28,187 bases of DNA. Source: JAGDXO01 sp964541025. GTDB taxonomy: Archaea > Thermoplasmatota > Thermoplasmata > Thermoplasmatales > GCA-001856825. The stretch lies in contig CAZIOW010000021.1 in assembly GCA_964541025.1 (NCBI GenBank), positions 1-28,187 on the forward strand, written 5' to 3'. Below are positions 1-7,702 of the stretch, in pieces (positions within the stretch are counted from its first letter, which is position 1; every line of letters begins with the position of its first letter). The notes below the pieces were generated by a model. It worked only from the letters and a program-made list of their open reading frames with translations, had not been told where the DNA came from and did not search any database. The translations under genes and the position numbers were made by a program.

Positions 1-32
1 TTCTTTATTTGTTATATACAGAAAGGGTAAAT

Positions 33-335
33 ATGGATGATGAAGGTAAAATGATAGAGGCGACAGCAAGCCAGGTTGTCACTGCAATGGTTCAAATAAA
101 GGCTGATACAGAAAAAATAGAGGAGATAAGTTCACAACTGTCAAAGTTAAATTTTGTTGAAGATATTTATCTTGTTACGGGGAACTGGGATATGGTTTTG
201 AAAGTTAGATTTCCTGACATGAATCAGATGAGATCTTTTCTAATAAAAGACATAAGGAAGATAGATGGGGTTAAAGATACTTATACATCAATGGTAATCA
301 GCATATTCAAAGATAGGGGTGTCGTATTCAAATGA
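33..335 (+). CDS. Stand-alone Lrp/AsnC effector-binding (RAM) domain protein
   Basis: About 100 residues matching the AsnC/Lrp C-terminal ligand-binding domain. There is a first beta strand (VVTAMVQIK), a helix (KIEEISSQLSKL), then VEDIYLVTGNWDMVLKV and a final DGVKDTYTSMVIS strand. No helix-turn-helix is visible, so it resembles the small RAM-only proteins of archaea that bind amino acids or assemble with full-length Lrp regulators. I chose ATG 33 because AGGGT lies just upstream. The frame is open to the window edge, so a longer N-terminus (TTG at 9, or an HTH outside the window) cannot be excluded; ATG 51 is another option. The gene is followed closely by the UPF0147 gene and probably shares its transcript. 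Confidence 0.75.
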   Translation: MDDEGKMIEATASQVVTAMVQIKADTEKIEEISSQLSKLNFVEDIYLVTGNWDMVLKVRFPDMNQMRSFLIKDIRKIDGVKDTYTSMVISIFKDRGVVFK

Positions 336-345
336 GGTGTTTAAT

Positions 346-624
346 ATGGACGAAATGGAACAGATGTTAAATGAAACAATAAAGATGATGGATGACCTAA
401 TGACTGATTATTCAATACCAAGAAACGTTAGAAAGAATATTCAAACAATAAGAAATAAACTTGCAAATGACAAAACCACGCTTGATGTAAGGGCTGCAAG
501 CTCCGTGATTTCATTGGATGAATTGGTAAATGATCCAAATATGCCCGGTCATGCTAGAACAGTCCTATACATGGTAATGAGCAAGCTTGAGATACTCCAG
601 AAGAAGGCATCACACAGATCCTGA
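346..624 (+). CDS. UPF0147 family protein
   Basis: A 92-residue, all-helical acidic protein of the archaeal UPF0147 family. Recognisable blocks are MLNETIKMMDDLMTD, IPRNVRKNIQ and the C-terminal DPNMPGHARTVLY. Its function is not established. ATG 346 is preferred because GAGGTG lies 6 nt upstream, at 334-339, across the stop codon of the preceding gene. An in-frame GTG at 319 would lengthen it by nine residues but has no such site. The last 15 bases overlap, tail to tail, the end of the B12-binding mutase subunit on the minus strand. Confidence 0.85.
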   Translation: MDEMEQMLNETIKMMDDLMTDYSIPRNVRKNIQTIRNKLANDKTTLDVRAASSVISLDELVNDPNMPGHARTVLYMVMSKLEILQKKASHRS

Positions 625-1053
625 TTCAAGTTCCCATTTCTTCTTTGCAGCCATCCTTATGTGATCTATGATAACATTCAAGGGAGTACCAGGCCCATAG
701 TTGCCGGTAATCCCCAGACTCTCGAGTTTTTCTCTATCCTCTGGAGGGATAATGCCACCACCTACAATCTGAATGTCCTTTGCCCCTAATTTCTCAAGCC
801 ATTTCTTAACTTCTGGAAAGGCGGTCATGTGGGCACTGTTGGGAAGGCTCAAAGCAACAACATCAACATCCTCATCCACCGCTATCCTTGCAACCATTTC
901 GGGTGTCGGAAGCAAACCAGCGTAAAGTACTTCCATCCCAGCATCCCTGAGAGCTTTAGCTAACATCAATACCCCTCTATCATGTCCGTCTAGGGCAGGC
1001 TTTGCCACTAAAACCCTTATCCTCCTGTTCATATTATCATAGGTTCCTTCCAT
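610..1053 (-). CDS. B12-binding small subunit of an acyl-CoA mutase
   Basis: A 147-residue cobalamin-binding subunit of a split methylmalonyl-CoA/isobutyryl-CoA mutase. It carries the base-off/His-on motif DGHDRG (Asp22, His24, Gly27), in which His supplies the lower axial cobalt ligand. It also has the GGGIIPPED and YGPGTP segments of the flavodoxin-like Rossmann fold. The gene overlaps the end of the large subunit by 25 nt. A strong GGGAGGTG site 8 nt before ATG 1053 supports this start; ATG 1032, in an ATGA overlap with the large-subunit stop, is a weaker alternative. Size and separate coding match IcmB-like and archaeal mutase small subunits. It must act with the large subunit encoded just upstream in the same operon. 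Confidence 0.9.
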   Translation of the reverse strand: MEGTYDNMNRRIRVLVAKPALDGHDRGVLMLAKALRDAGMEVLYAGLLPTPEMVARIAVDEDVDVVALSLPNSAHMTAFPEVKKWLEKLGAKDIQIVGGGIIPPEDREKLESLGITGNYGPGTPLNVIIDHIRMAAKKKWELESGSV

Positions 1054-2693
1054 CCACCGAACACCTCCCTTCCCACATTGGCTATTTCCTCCAGCGTTGC
1101 GTAATTCCTCACAGCCTCTATAACAGCAGGCATGGAATTCTCGTCACTAAGGTACGCATTCCTGAGTTTTTCCAGACTTTTCTTCACCTTGTCCTCATCC
1201 CTCATCGCTCTTGTCTCCTTAATCCTTTTTATTTGATTTTCCTCAGCGGTGTAATCTATCTTCAGAACATTTATCGGAGACTCATTTTCCTTTGCGAATG
1301 CGTTGACTCCTACAACCTTGACTTCACCGCTCTCAATCCTCCTCTGGTGTGCATATGATGTTGCAGCAATTTCCCTCTGAATATAACCATTCTTTATTGC
1401 ATTGACAACTCCCCCCATGCTGTCTATTGTCCTGAAATACTTGTATGCCTCCTCCTCCATTTTATCAGTGAGGTATTCTATGTAGTATGAACCGCCCAGA
1501 GGATCTATCACATCAGCTATACCAGTTTCATATGCAAGTATCTGCTGCGTTCTCAGTGCAACTTCAACTGCCTGTTCTGAGGGCAGGGCCCATGCCTCAT
1601 CGTAAGAATTTGTATGAAGGCTCTGAGTCCCTCCTATTACAGCTGCCATGGCTTCCACAGCAGTCCTCACTATGTTGTTCAGAGGCTGCTGCCATGTGAG
1701 AGTGTAACCTGAAGTCTGGGTGTGGAAGCGGAGCATCATTGACCTTGGGTTCTTCGCACCGTATGTTTCCTTCATCTCCCTGGCCCATATTCTCCTGGCT
1801 GCCCTGAATTTAGCTATCTCCTCAAAGAAATTGATTGAACTGTTGAAGAAGAAGCTTAGTCTGGGAGCAAATGAATCTACATCAAGACCATTCTCCATTC
1901 CCAGCTTGACATACTGGAATCCGTCAGCAAGTGTGAACGCCATTTCCTGAACTGCGGAAGCTCCAGCTTCCCTTATATGATATCCTGAAATGGAAATGTA
2001 GTTCCATTTTGGCATATTCTTGGTGGAAAAGACCATCATGTCCCTTATTATCCTCATGTGAGCTTCCGGAGGATAGAGCCATTCCTTCTGGGCTATGTAT
2101 TCCTTGAGAATATCAGCCTGAACGGTCCCACTGAGCTTTTCCATTGGAACGCCCTGCTTCTCCCCCACTATTATGTACATTGCTGTTAAAATATTGGCTG
2201 GTGCATTTATTGTCATGGAAGTGGAAACCTTGTCTAGAGGTATGTCCTTGAATATTATCTCCATATCCCTGAGTGATGAAACATTGACTCCGCACTTCCC
2301 CACCTCTCCGTGGGCCCTATCTGAATCTGCATTGTATCCATATAATGTTGGCATATCAAACGCAATGCTAAGACCTGTTTCCCCATGGGAAAGCAAAAGC
2401 TTCAGTCTCTTATTTGTATCCTCAGGAGTGCCGAAGCCTGAAAACATCCTCATTGTCCATAATCTTCCTCTGTACATATCAGGGTATATACCTCTTGTGA
2501 ACGGGTATTCACCGGGGAATCCAAGATCCTCATCATAATTTATATTCACATCCCATGGCCCGTAAATCTCCTTGAGTTTCATATCTGAGCTGTTTATTCT
2601 ATCTTCCTCTTTCTTTCCATTTATCCAGGGATCGAGAGTCTCCTTTCTCCATCTTTTTTCATCTGGCATTGATGGAATATAGTAAATTTTCAC
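1029..2693 (-). CDS. Acyl-CoA mutase large subunit, probably isobutyryl-CoA mutase
   Basis: A 554-residue TIM-barrel catalytic subunit of the methylmalonyl-CoA mutase superfamily, lacking the B12 domain, which is the next gene. Family landmarks include GLSIAFDMPT, STSMTINAPA, ISISGYHIREAGA, FAPRLSFFF, GGTQSLHTNS and DPLGGSYY. Two residues that bind the substrate carboxylate in methylmalonyl-CoA mutase (Tyr89 and Arg207 of the Propionibacterium enzyme) are replaced: Phe84 in MRMFSGF and Gln202 in EYIAQKE. Phe/Gln at these sites is the known signature of isobutyryl-CoA mutase, so n-butyryl-CoA/isobutyryl-CoA interconversion is the more likely reaction. GTG 2693 is chosen because a TATA element sits about 25 nt upstream; ATG 2669 is possible. 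No epimerase, carboxylase or MeaB chaperone gene is nearby. Confidence 0.88.
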   Translation of the reverse strand: MKIYYIPSMPDEKRWRKETLDPWINGKKEEDRINSSDMKLKEIYGPWDVNINYDEDLGFPGEYPFTRGIYPDMYRGRLWTMRMFSGFGTPEDTNKRLKLLLSHGETGLSIAFDMPTLYGYNADSDRAHGEVGKCGVNVSSLRDMEIIFKDIPLDKVSTSMTINAPANILTAMYIIVGEKQGVPMEKLSGTVQADILKEYIAQKEWLYPPEAHMRIIRDMMVFSTKNMPKWNYISISGYHIREAGASAVQEMAFTLADGFQYVKLGMENGLDVDSFAPRLSFFFNSSINFFEEIAKFRAARRIWAREMKETYGAKNPRSMMLRFHTQTSGYTLTWQQPLNNIVRTAVEAMAAVIGGTQSLHTNSYDEAWALPSEQAVEVALRTQQILAYETGIADVIDPLGGSYYIEYLTDKMEEEAYKYFRTIDSMGGVVNAIKNGYIQREIAATSYAHQRRIESGEVKVVGVNAFAKENESPINVLKIDYTAEENQIKRIKETRAMRDEDKVKKSLEKLRNAYLSDENSMPAVIEAVRNYATLEEIANVGREVFGGWKEPMII

Positions 2694-2710
2694 AAAATAC
2701 TTTCTATTGG

Positions 2711-2724
2711 AAACATATATTAAT
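2711..2724. promoter_or_regulatory. Shared bidirectional TATA element
   Basis: The only TATA-like element in the 50-bp gap between the divergent mutase and NifX-like genes is AAACATATATTAAT. The centre of ATATAT is about 26 nt from the ATG at 2744 and about 25 nt from the GTG at 2693. Both distances fit the usual archaeal TATA position for a transcript starting at or next to the start codon. A purine stretch (GGAAA, 2709-2713) fits a BRE for the plus direction. Shared use is inferred from spacing. Confidence 0.6.
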
Positions 2725-2743
2725 CCCTATATCATATAGGTAT

Positions 2744-3094
2744 ATGAGAATTGCAGTTGTACTGAATGGAGAACAAGTTAGCGCTATGGACGATGGCGAA
2801 AAGGCTCTTATTTTCGAGAATGGAAAGATGGTTGAGGATATGCATCTGGAGCACAGGGAAGAGCATCCTGGCCTTTTCAAACTTTCGCAGATCCTCCCAA
2901 AAAATGTGAATGCTGTGGTTACAAGATCCTGTGGCCCTCCTGGATTCAGGCTGGCAATGAACAAGAATGTCCGCTTATTCAAAGCAGAGGGAAAGGCGGA
3001 GGAAATAGTGAAGAAAATAGAGAATGGCGAGTTAAATCCAGCGAGTCCTGATGAGATGGGGCAAGGACACCACCATCACCATCATGAAGATTGA
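2744..3094 (+). CDS. NifX/NifB-family (dinitrogenase cofactor domain) protein with His-rich tail
   Basis: A 116-residue protein starting MRIAVVLNGEQVSAMDDGEKA, with later LPKNVNAVVTRSCGPPGFRL. This is the small ribonuclease-H-like fold of the NifX/NafY/VnfX superfamily, which binds Fe-S or Fe-Mo clusters in nitrogenase assembly but is widespread in archaea without nitrogenase. No nif genes are nearby, so a role in nitrogen fixation is not implied. Cys in TRSCGPP could bind metal, and the C-terminus ends in six consecutive His plus Glu-Asp, a likely metal-binding tail. ATG 2744 fits a leaderless transcript from the TATA element at 2711-2724. An upstream in-frame start at 2669 would read through the promoter and overlap the mutase, so it was rejected. 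Confidence 0.8.
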   Translation: MRIAVVLNGEQVSAMDDGEKALIFENGKMVEDMHLEHREEHPGLFKLSQILPKNVNAVVTRSCGPPGFRLAMNKNVRLFKAEGKAEEIVKKIENGELNPASPDEMGQGHHHHHHED

Positions 3095-3112
3095 AACTCT
3101 TCATATTTTTTT
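3084..3112 (+). terminator. Hairpin plus T-run after the NifX-like gene
   Basis: A 7-bp perfect stem (ATGAAGA, 3084-3090, with TCTTCAT, 3098-3104) and a 7-nt loop are followed by a run of seven T at 3106-3112. The stem overlaps the last codons and the stop. Archaeal termination relies mainly on oligo-T, which is present here. Confidence 0.55.
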
Positions 3113-3121
3113 AATGGAAAA

Positions 3122-3131
3122 AATAAGTATA
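3122..3131 (+). promoter_or_regulatory. TATA-like element for aconitase
   Basis: AATAAGTATA is centred about 24 nt before ATG 3150 and there is no Shine-Dalgarno sequence, which fits a leaderless transcript. This is weak evidence in A+T-rich DNA. Confidence 0.4.
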
Positions 3132-3149
3132 TAGAATAACTTTACCATT

Positions 3150-5804
3150 ATGGTCTCTAAAATTAACATCAATGGTAAAGAATTCAAATATTTTGATCTG
3201 AAGGAACTGGAGAAAAAGGGATACAAGATAGATAACCTCCCATATTCAACCAAGATACTGCTTGAAAATCTACTTAGAAAGCTGGACGGAAAATACGTGA
3301 CAGAGGAGCACATTGCCAAGCTCATAAATAAAAAGAAGGAGGAGATACCTTTCTATCCTTCAAGGGTAATTCTTCAGGATTATACAGGGGTCCCATTGAT
3401 AGTTGACCTCATAGCAATGAGGAATGCAGCTAAGAGAATGCACAAGGATCCTGAGAGGATAAATCCTGTGATACCGGTGGAATTGGTCGCGGACCATTCC
3501 TTGCAGGTGGACAGGTTTGGCACAAGCTACGCAATACTTGAGAATAGGTCACTCGAATACAAGAGGAATGCAGAGAGGTATTCTGCTCTCAAATGGGCAC
3601 AGAAGAATTTCAAAAATCTCAAGATAGTGCCTCCTGGAAACGGCATAGTTCATCAGGTCAATATAGAATTTTTAGCAAGGGTAGTGATGGAGAATGATGG
3701 TTATCTTTATCCCGATACTGTCATAGGAACGGATTCTCACACCACCATGGTCAATGGTATATCTGTGTTGGGATGGGGCGTTGGAGGTCTTGAAGCAGAA
3801 GCTGTAATAGTTGGTGAACCATCCTACATTCTCGTTCCTGACGTTGTTGGAGTAAAGCTAACTGGAGAACCAAGGGAAGGGGTGACTGCGACTGATATAG
3901 TCCTGTCAATAACAGAATTTCTGAGGAAGAGCAACGTCGTAGGAAAATTTGTGGAATTCTATGGGGAGGGCATGGATTTCCTAACCGCTCAGGACAGGAC
4001 GACAATATCAAACATGGCACCGGAATACGGTGCTACGATGGGTTTCTTCCCGGCAACTGAAGCAACACTGAAATATCTTTACCTTACTGGGAGGGATGAG
4101 GGTCACATAAAGATAGTCGAGGAATACCTGAGGAAACAGGGATTATTCTATGACGGTAAGGAGAAGAGCTATGATCAGAAGCTAGAATTCAACCTATCTA
4201 ATGTGGAACCTTCCATAGCCGGACCAGCCAATCCAGAGGACAGAATTTCACTGAAGAATTTTCAGTACATAAGAAAGCTGATATCGGATACTCTGCAGAG
4301 GGATTATGGTTCCGGTGAGTCTAAAAATATTACGATAAAGATGAGGGGGGAAGATGTTGATATATCGGATGGAGCCGTTGCACTTGCTGCAATTACAAGC
4401 TGCACTAATACCTCAAATCCCGACGTGCTCATAGGAGCTGCTCTGGTTGCAAAGAAGGCAGTTGAAAGGGGCCTTCATGTGAAGGAATACGTGAAAACAA
4501 GCTTTGCACCAGGCAGTCCGGTAGTTGCCGAGTATCTTAAAAAAGCGGAGTTAATGCCCTACCTGGAAGCACTGGGATTCCATATTGTGGGCTACGGATG
4601 CACAACCTGCATAGGTAATGCCGGTCCTCTTATCAAAGAAGTGGAAGATGCAATAAAGGAGAAGAAGATTTACACTGCAGCTGTTCTCAGCGGAAACAGG
4701 AATTTCGAGGGAAGGATCAACCCATTTGTGAAGGGGGCATTCCTTGCATCTCCAATGCTTGTGGTAGCGTATGCAGTAGCAGGGAGAATCGACATAGACT
4801 ACGACAATGAACCTATAGGAATCGATCCTAACGGAAACAAGGTATTCCTGAGAGACATATGGCCTGATAAGAGGGAGATAAGAAAGTACGAGGAAGAGTT
4901 CATGAACAGGGATATGTACGTTTCAAGAAAGGAAAAGATATTCGAGGGCGTGGAGGAATGGAAGCAGTTGAAGATTCCGGAGGGGAACATTTATGAATTC
5001 GATCAGAAGAGCACATATGTAAGGGAACCTCCGTGGTTCGATGTCTCATCTGCACTAAAAACAATAAGGGATGCCAGGATATTCGCGGTGTTCGGTGATA
5101 GAATAACAACGGACCACATCTCCCCGGCAGGCAATATAATACAGGATGTAGATAAATACAGGAAAATATGGGAAGATTATCTCAAGAATGGCAAGAAGGC
5201 GCTCGAGAATGTGGATATTCCAGCAGCCAAGTACCTGATGGAGAACGGAGTTTCGCCTGATGATTTCAACACTTACGGCGCCAGAAGAGGTAACCACGAG
5301 GTGATGATGAGGGGAGGATTTGCAAATCCGAAGATTAGAAATATGATGGTTGGCACCCAGGGTGGTTTTACAATTCATCATCCATCGGAAAGGAAGATGA
5401 CATTCTTCGATGCATCCCAACTCTACAGGAAAGACAATGTACCTCTTGTCATATTTGCAGGGAAGATGTATGGTGTAGGAAGCAGCAGGGACTGGGCTGC
5501 AAAAGCAACATATTTGCTGGGAGTCAGGGCAGTTATCGCTGAGAGCTTCGAGAGAATTCACAGAAGCAACCTCACAAACATGGGTGTAATACCAATAGAA
5601 GCTGATACAAAATCATTGAATTTGAAAGGGGATGAATTGGTTTCAATCACCTGGGACAATGTCATCCCAGGTTCTAAGGTGATGATAACAATAAAGGGGA
5701 AAGAGGAGAAGACCATAGAAGGAAAGATAAGACTAGACACCCCAGCTGAAATAGAATATTGCGAGAATGGAAATATACTGAATTACACACTTAAAAAATT
5801 ATAA
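3150..5804 (+). CDS. acnA: Aconitate hydratase (AcnA/IRP type)
   Basis: An 884-residue aconitase interconverting citrate and isocitrate in the TCA cycle, probably cytoplasmic. Three Cys that would bind the [4Fe-4S] cluster are at 418 (ITSCTNTSNP), 484 and 487 (GYGCTTCIGNAG). Their 66- and 3-residue spacing matches AcnA/IRP enzymes. Other active-site blocks are TDSHTTMVNG, GWGVGGLEAE, GDRITTDHISPAG, NTYGARRGNHEV, and the swivel-domain GSSRDWAAK and ESFERIHRSNL. Length is normal for the family. It stands alone between a terminator and a convergent gene. In this context it would consume acetyl-CoA-derived citrate from the beta-oxidation genes downstream, which is inference. Confidence 0.96.
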   Translation: MVSKININGKEFKYFDLKELEKKGYKIDNLPYSTKILLENLLRKLDGKYVTEEHIAKLINKKKEEIPFYPSRVILQDYTGVPLIVDLIAMRNAAKRMHKDPERINPVIPVELVADHSLQVDRFGTSYAILENRSLEYKRNAERYSALKWAQKNFKNLKIVPPGNGIVHQVNIEFLARVVMENDGYLYPDTVIGTDSHTTMVNGISVLGWGVGGLEAEAVIVGEPSYILVPDVVGVKLTGEPREGVTATDIVLSITEFLRKSNVVGKFVEFYGEGMDFLTAQDRTTISNMAPEYGATMGFFPATEATLKYLYLTGRDEGHIKIVEEYLRKQGLFYDGKEKSYDQKLEFNLSNVEPSIAGPANPEDRISLKNFQYIRKLISDTLQRDYGSGESKNITIKMRGEDVDISDGAVALAAITSCTNTSNPDVLIGAALVAKKAVERGLHVKEYVKTSFAPGSPVVAEYLKKAELMPYLEALGFHIVGYGCTTCIGNAGPLIKEVEDAIKEKKIYTAAVLSGNRNFEGRINPFVKGAFLASPMLVVAYAVAGRIDIDYDNEPIGIDPNGNKVFLRDIWPDKREIRKYEEEFMNRDMYVSRKEKIFEGVEEWKQLKIPEGNIYEFDQKSTYVREPPWFDVSSALKTIRDARIFAVFGDRITTDHISPAGNIIQDVDKYRKIWEDYLKNGKKALENVDIPAAKYLMENGVSPDDFNTYGARRGNHEVMMRGGFANPKIRNMMVGTQGGFTIHHPSERKMTFFDASQLYRKDNVPLVIFAGKMYGVGSSRDWAAKATYLLGVRAVIAESFERIHRSNLTNMGVIPIEADTKSLNLKGDELVSITWDNVIPGSKVMITIKGKEEKTIEGKIRLDTPAEIEYCENGNILNYTLKKL

Positions 5805-5815
5805 AAAAATTTAAT

Positions 5816-7702
5816 TTATTTTTTCTTTCTCCTTCTGATTGCCACTACGAATACCACAATGATTATTATTGCAAAGAGTGCTATAATATACGGCAAGGCA
5901 GAGCCTGATTCTATCTGCTGTAGGGCCGTATTCTGGACTGTGACATTGAAATTATATGTGTAGAAGAATGGAAGCACTGAATTGTTGAGCCTGTACGACA
6001 AGAAAAGCTGGGACGGGTAGTTTCCCGGGGATGTGGTACTTCTCACATCAATCAGGAATGTTATCACAATTGACTGTCCTGGATTTATCTGCGTGAAAGT
6101 TATATTGTTGGCTGTAAGTGAACCAAGTGGATTTGAGGATGGCACATCTATGTAGAATACATCCGGAGTTAGGATATGAATGCTCACATCCATGAGTGCA
6201 ACATTTCCAGTGTTTGTCAGGGTGAATCTAAATAGATTCTTGTTCGTACCTGGTGATACCTGTGGGACAGAATTCTGAACAGTTAAATTTCCCTTGCCGT
6301 AAACATTCTCAGTAAGAGTGAATCTTTCGCCGTTTATTTGAAGGTACAGGGGAATTTTGCCCGTAAGTGAAGGAGCATTAATCAGGAATGTAAAATTGAA
6401 AACTTTCCCCGGAGGTATTGCTGCAAGGTGATATGGGAGTGTTGTGATGTTGAAAACATTGCTGCTCAGTGAAATATTGACAGGCACGGATAATGAATTC
6501 CCTCCATTCATTATCAGAACTGTAAGTGCAATGAACTTTTCATTTTGGAAAATATAAGGTGGATCTGTGTAATAGTTTACTACGCTGAAATTGTAATATC
6601 CAGGTATTATTACTTTATAGGAAATGGAATGATAGCTTCCATTGTAATATGCCGTGATATTCTGGACTGTATTATTCTCAGAGCCTATTATATTGACAAT
6701 AAAGGTCACCGGCTCAACCCCAAATGATGGAATTGCACTCAGAATAGTGCTCTGCTGCTGACCGGAGAATGGATATTGCGGTTTGTATATCACGGAAATG
6801 TTTGTGACAGGCAGGGAAGAATCCTCTTCAAGGTAGAATGTCACTGGAACATTGTTCATACCCTGGGAGGGAACTACGGAAGTAACGGGAAATTCAGACC
6901 CTGCAGCTACTACATCAGGAAATCCTGCAAGGGAAAGGGTGAATTGCTCCCTATGAGGTACGCCAAAATAGGTCACCGTTACATTTTGTACTGTATTCAG
7001 AGTAGCATTTCCTGTGCTCAAAGTGAAAACCAGAGGTATGGAGTAGAAGGAGGGGAAAGCAGGTATAGTGAAATTCTGCTCCGTACCAGAAAATGGATAC
7101 TGGGGTGTGTAACTGACAGTCACGTTTGTTGCTGGAGAATTTCCATTGTTATCAAGGTACAGTGTGAAGGGAATGTTTTTCTCGAATGATGTTGCCCCAA
7201 TCGGTGAATTCTCCGTTCCAAAGAATGCCTTCTGTGTTATTATGTCCACAGATCCCATAACTGGAACGGTGAAATTGGTGCTCCCTGTTATCAGGGAACC
7301 GCTTTCATAGAAGCTGTAGGATATTTCTGTCTGATACATTCCCGGGGGGTATTCTGCACTTATGTTTGTCAGCTGCACTATAGTTGCATTCTGGCCAGGC
7401 TGCATGACTGGTATATTGTAATAATCCCTAACATCCCTGTTCGGACCGTGGATGTATGAGTAAGAAAATATGCCAGATGTAAAATTGAGCGATACATTCA
7501 CATCAGTTATCTCTGAAGGCACTTCTGAGAAAAATTGCACAAATAGGGGGAGATAATCATATCCCGGTGCTACAAGCGCAGTGCTATTAGGGGAATACCA
7601 GTAGCCTCTTTCCACTACAATCGGTTCCTGCGAGGCACCGACCATCGGTATCGCAGAAATTATCATCATTGTTACTGCAATTATCAACAATATTTTTTTC
7701 AT
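5816..7702 (-). CDS. Exported, C-terminally anchored repeat protein (COG1361-like)
   Basis: 628 residues with an N-terminal signal sequence (MKKILLIIAVTMMIISAIP, likely cleaved near Gly-Ala-Ser), a long beta-rich extracellular part rich in Asn-X-Ser/Thr sequons, and a single C-terminal membrane segment (about 600-621) followed by the cytoplasmic charge cluster RRRKKK. Two internal repeats carry YTPQYPFSG (about 199-206) and YKPQYPFSG (about 306-314). The architecture resembles COG1361/NEW3-type archaeal surface proteins; no enzymatic motif is visible. It is third in an operon: its ATG overlaps the MFS stop as ATGA, with GAGGTG 5 nt upstream, so its translation is probably coupled to the exporter. 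A role as an exporter partner or envelope component is inference. Confidence 0.75.
   Translation of the reverse strand: MKKILLIIAVTMMIISAIPMVGASQEPIVVERGYWYSPNSTALVAPGYDYLPLFVQFFSEVPSEITDVNVSLNFTSGIFSYSYIHGPNRDVRDYYNIPVMQPGQNATIVQLTNISAEYPPGMYQTEISYSFYESGSLITGSTNFTVPVMGSVDIITQKAFFGTENSPIGATSFEKNIPFTLYLDNNGNSPATNVTVSYTPQYPFSGTEQNFTIPAFPSFYSIPLVFTLSTGNATLNTVQNVTVTYFGVPHREQFTLSLAGFPDVVAAGSEFPVTSVVPSQGMNNVPVTFYLEEDSSLPVTNISVIYKPQYPFSGQQQSTILSAIPSFGVEPVTFIVNIIGSENNTVQNITAYYNGSYHSISYKVIIPGYYNFSVVNYYTDPPYIFQNEKFIALTVLIMNGGNSLSVPVNISLSSNVFNITTLPYHLAAIPPGKVFNFTFLINAPSLTGKIPLYLQINGERFTLTENVYGKGNLTVQNSVPQVSPGTNKNLFRFTLTNTGNVALMDVSIHILTPDVFYIDVPSSNPLGSLTANNITFTQINPGQSIVITFLIDVRSTTSPGNYPSQLFLSYRLNNSVLPFFYTYNFNVTVQNTALQQIESGSALPYIIALFAIIIIVVFVVAIRRRKKK
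6599..7171 (-). repeat. Two tandem protein-level repeats of about 80 residues
   Basis: Residues about 178-260 and 287-368 of the exported protein share the order: extended strand, ATNVTVSYTPQYPFSG or VTNISVIYKPQYPFSG, a Pro-Ser-Phe segment, then NTVQNVTVTY or NTVQNITAYY, and a closing strand ending in Ala/Pro-Gly. The period is about 108 residues. They are probably Ig/CARDB-like beta-sandwich modules. Confidence 0.7.

Noticed and set aside
610..2693. Plain methylmalonyl-CoA mutase call
   Set aside because: The carboxylate-binding Tyr and Arg are replaced by Phe and Gln, and no propionate-pathway genes accompany it.
2744..3094. NifX-like protein as a sign of nitrogen fixation
   Set aside because: No nifH, nifD, nifK, nifE, nifN or nifB is in the window, and the domain is common in non-fixing archaea.
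2669..3094. Longer start for the NifX-like protein
   Set aside because: The extra 25 residues would run through the TATA element and the opposing mutase start, and homology begins at MRIAVV.
5055..5561. 168-codon open frame on the minus strand inside aconitase
   Set aside because: It lies entirely opposite conserved aconitase motifs and has Cys/His/Ile-rich composition typical of antisense frames.
5800..5826. A/T tract between aconitase and the convergent exported-protein gene as a structured terminator
   Set aside because: It is rich in T on both strands and probably stops transcription, but I find no stable stem, so it was not listed as a separate feature.
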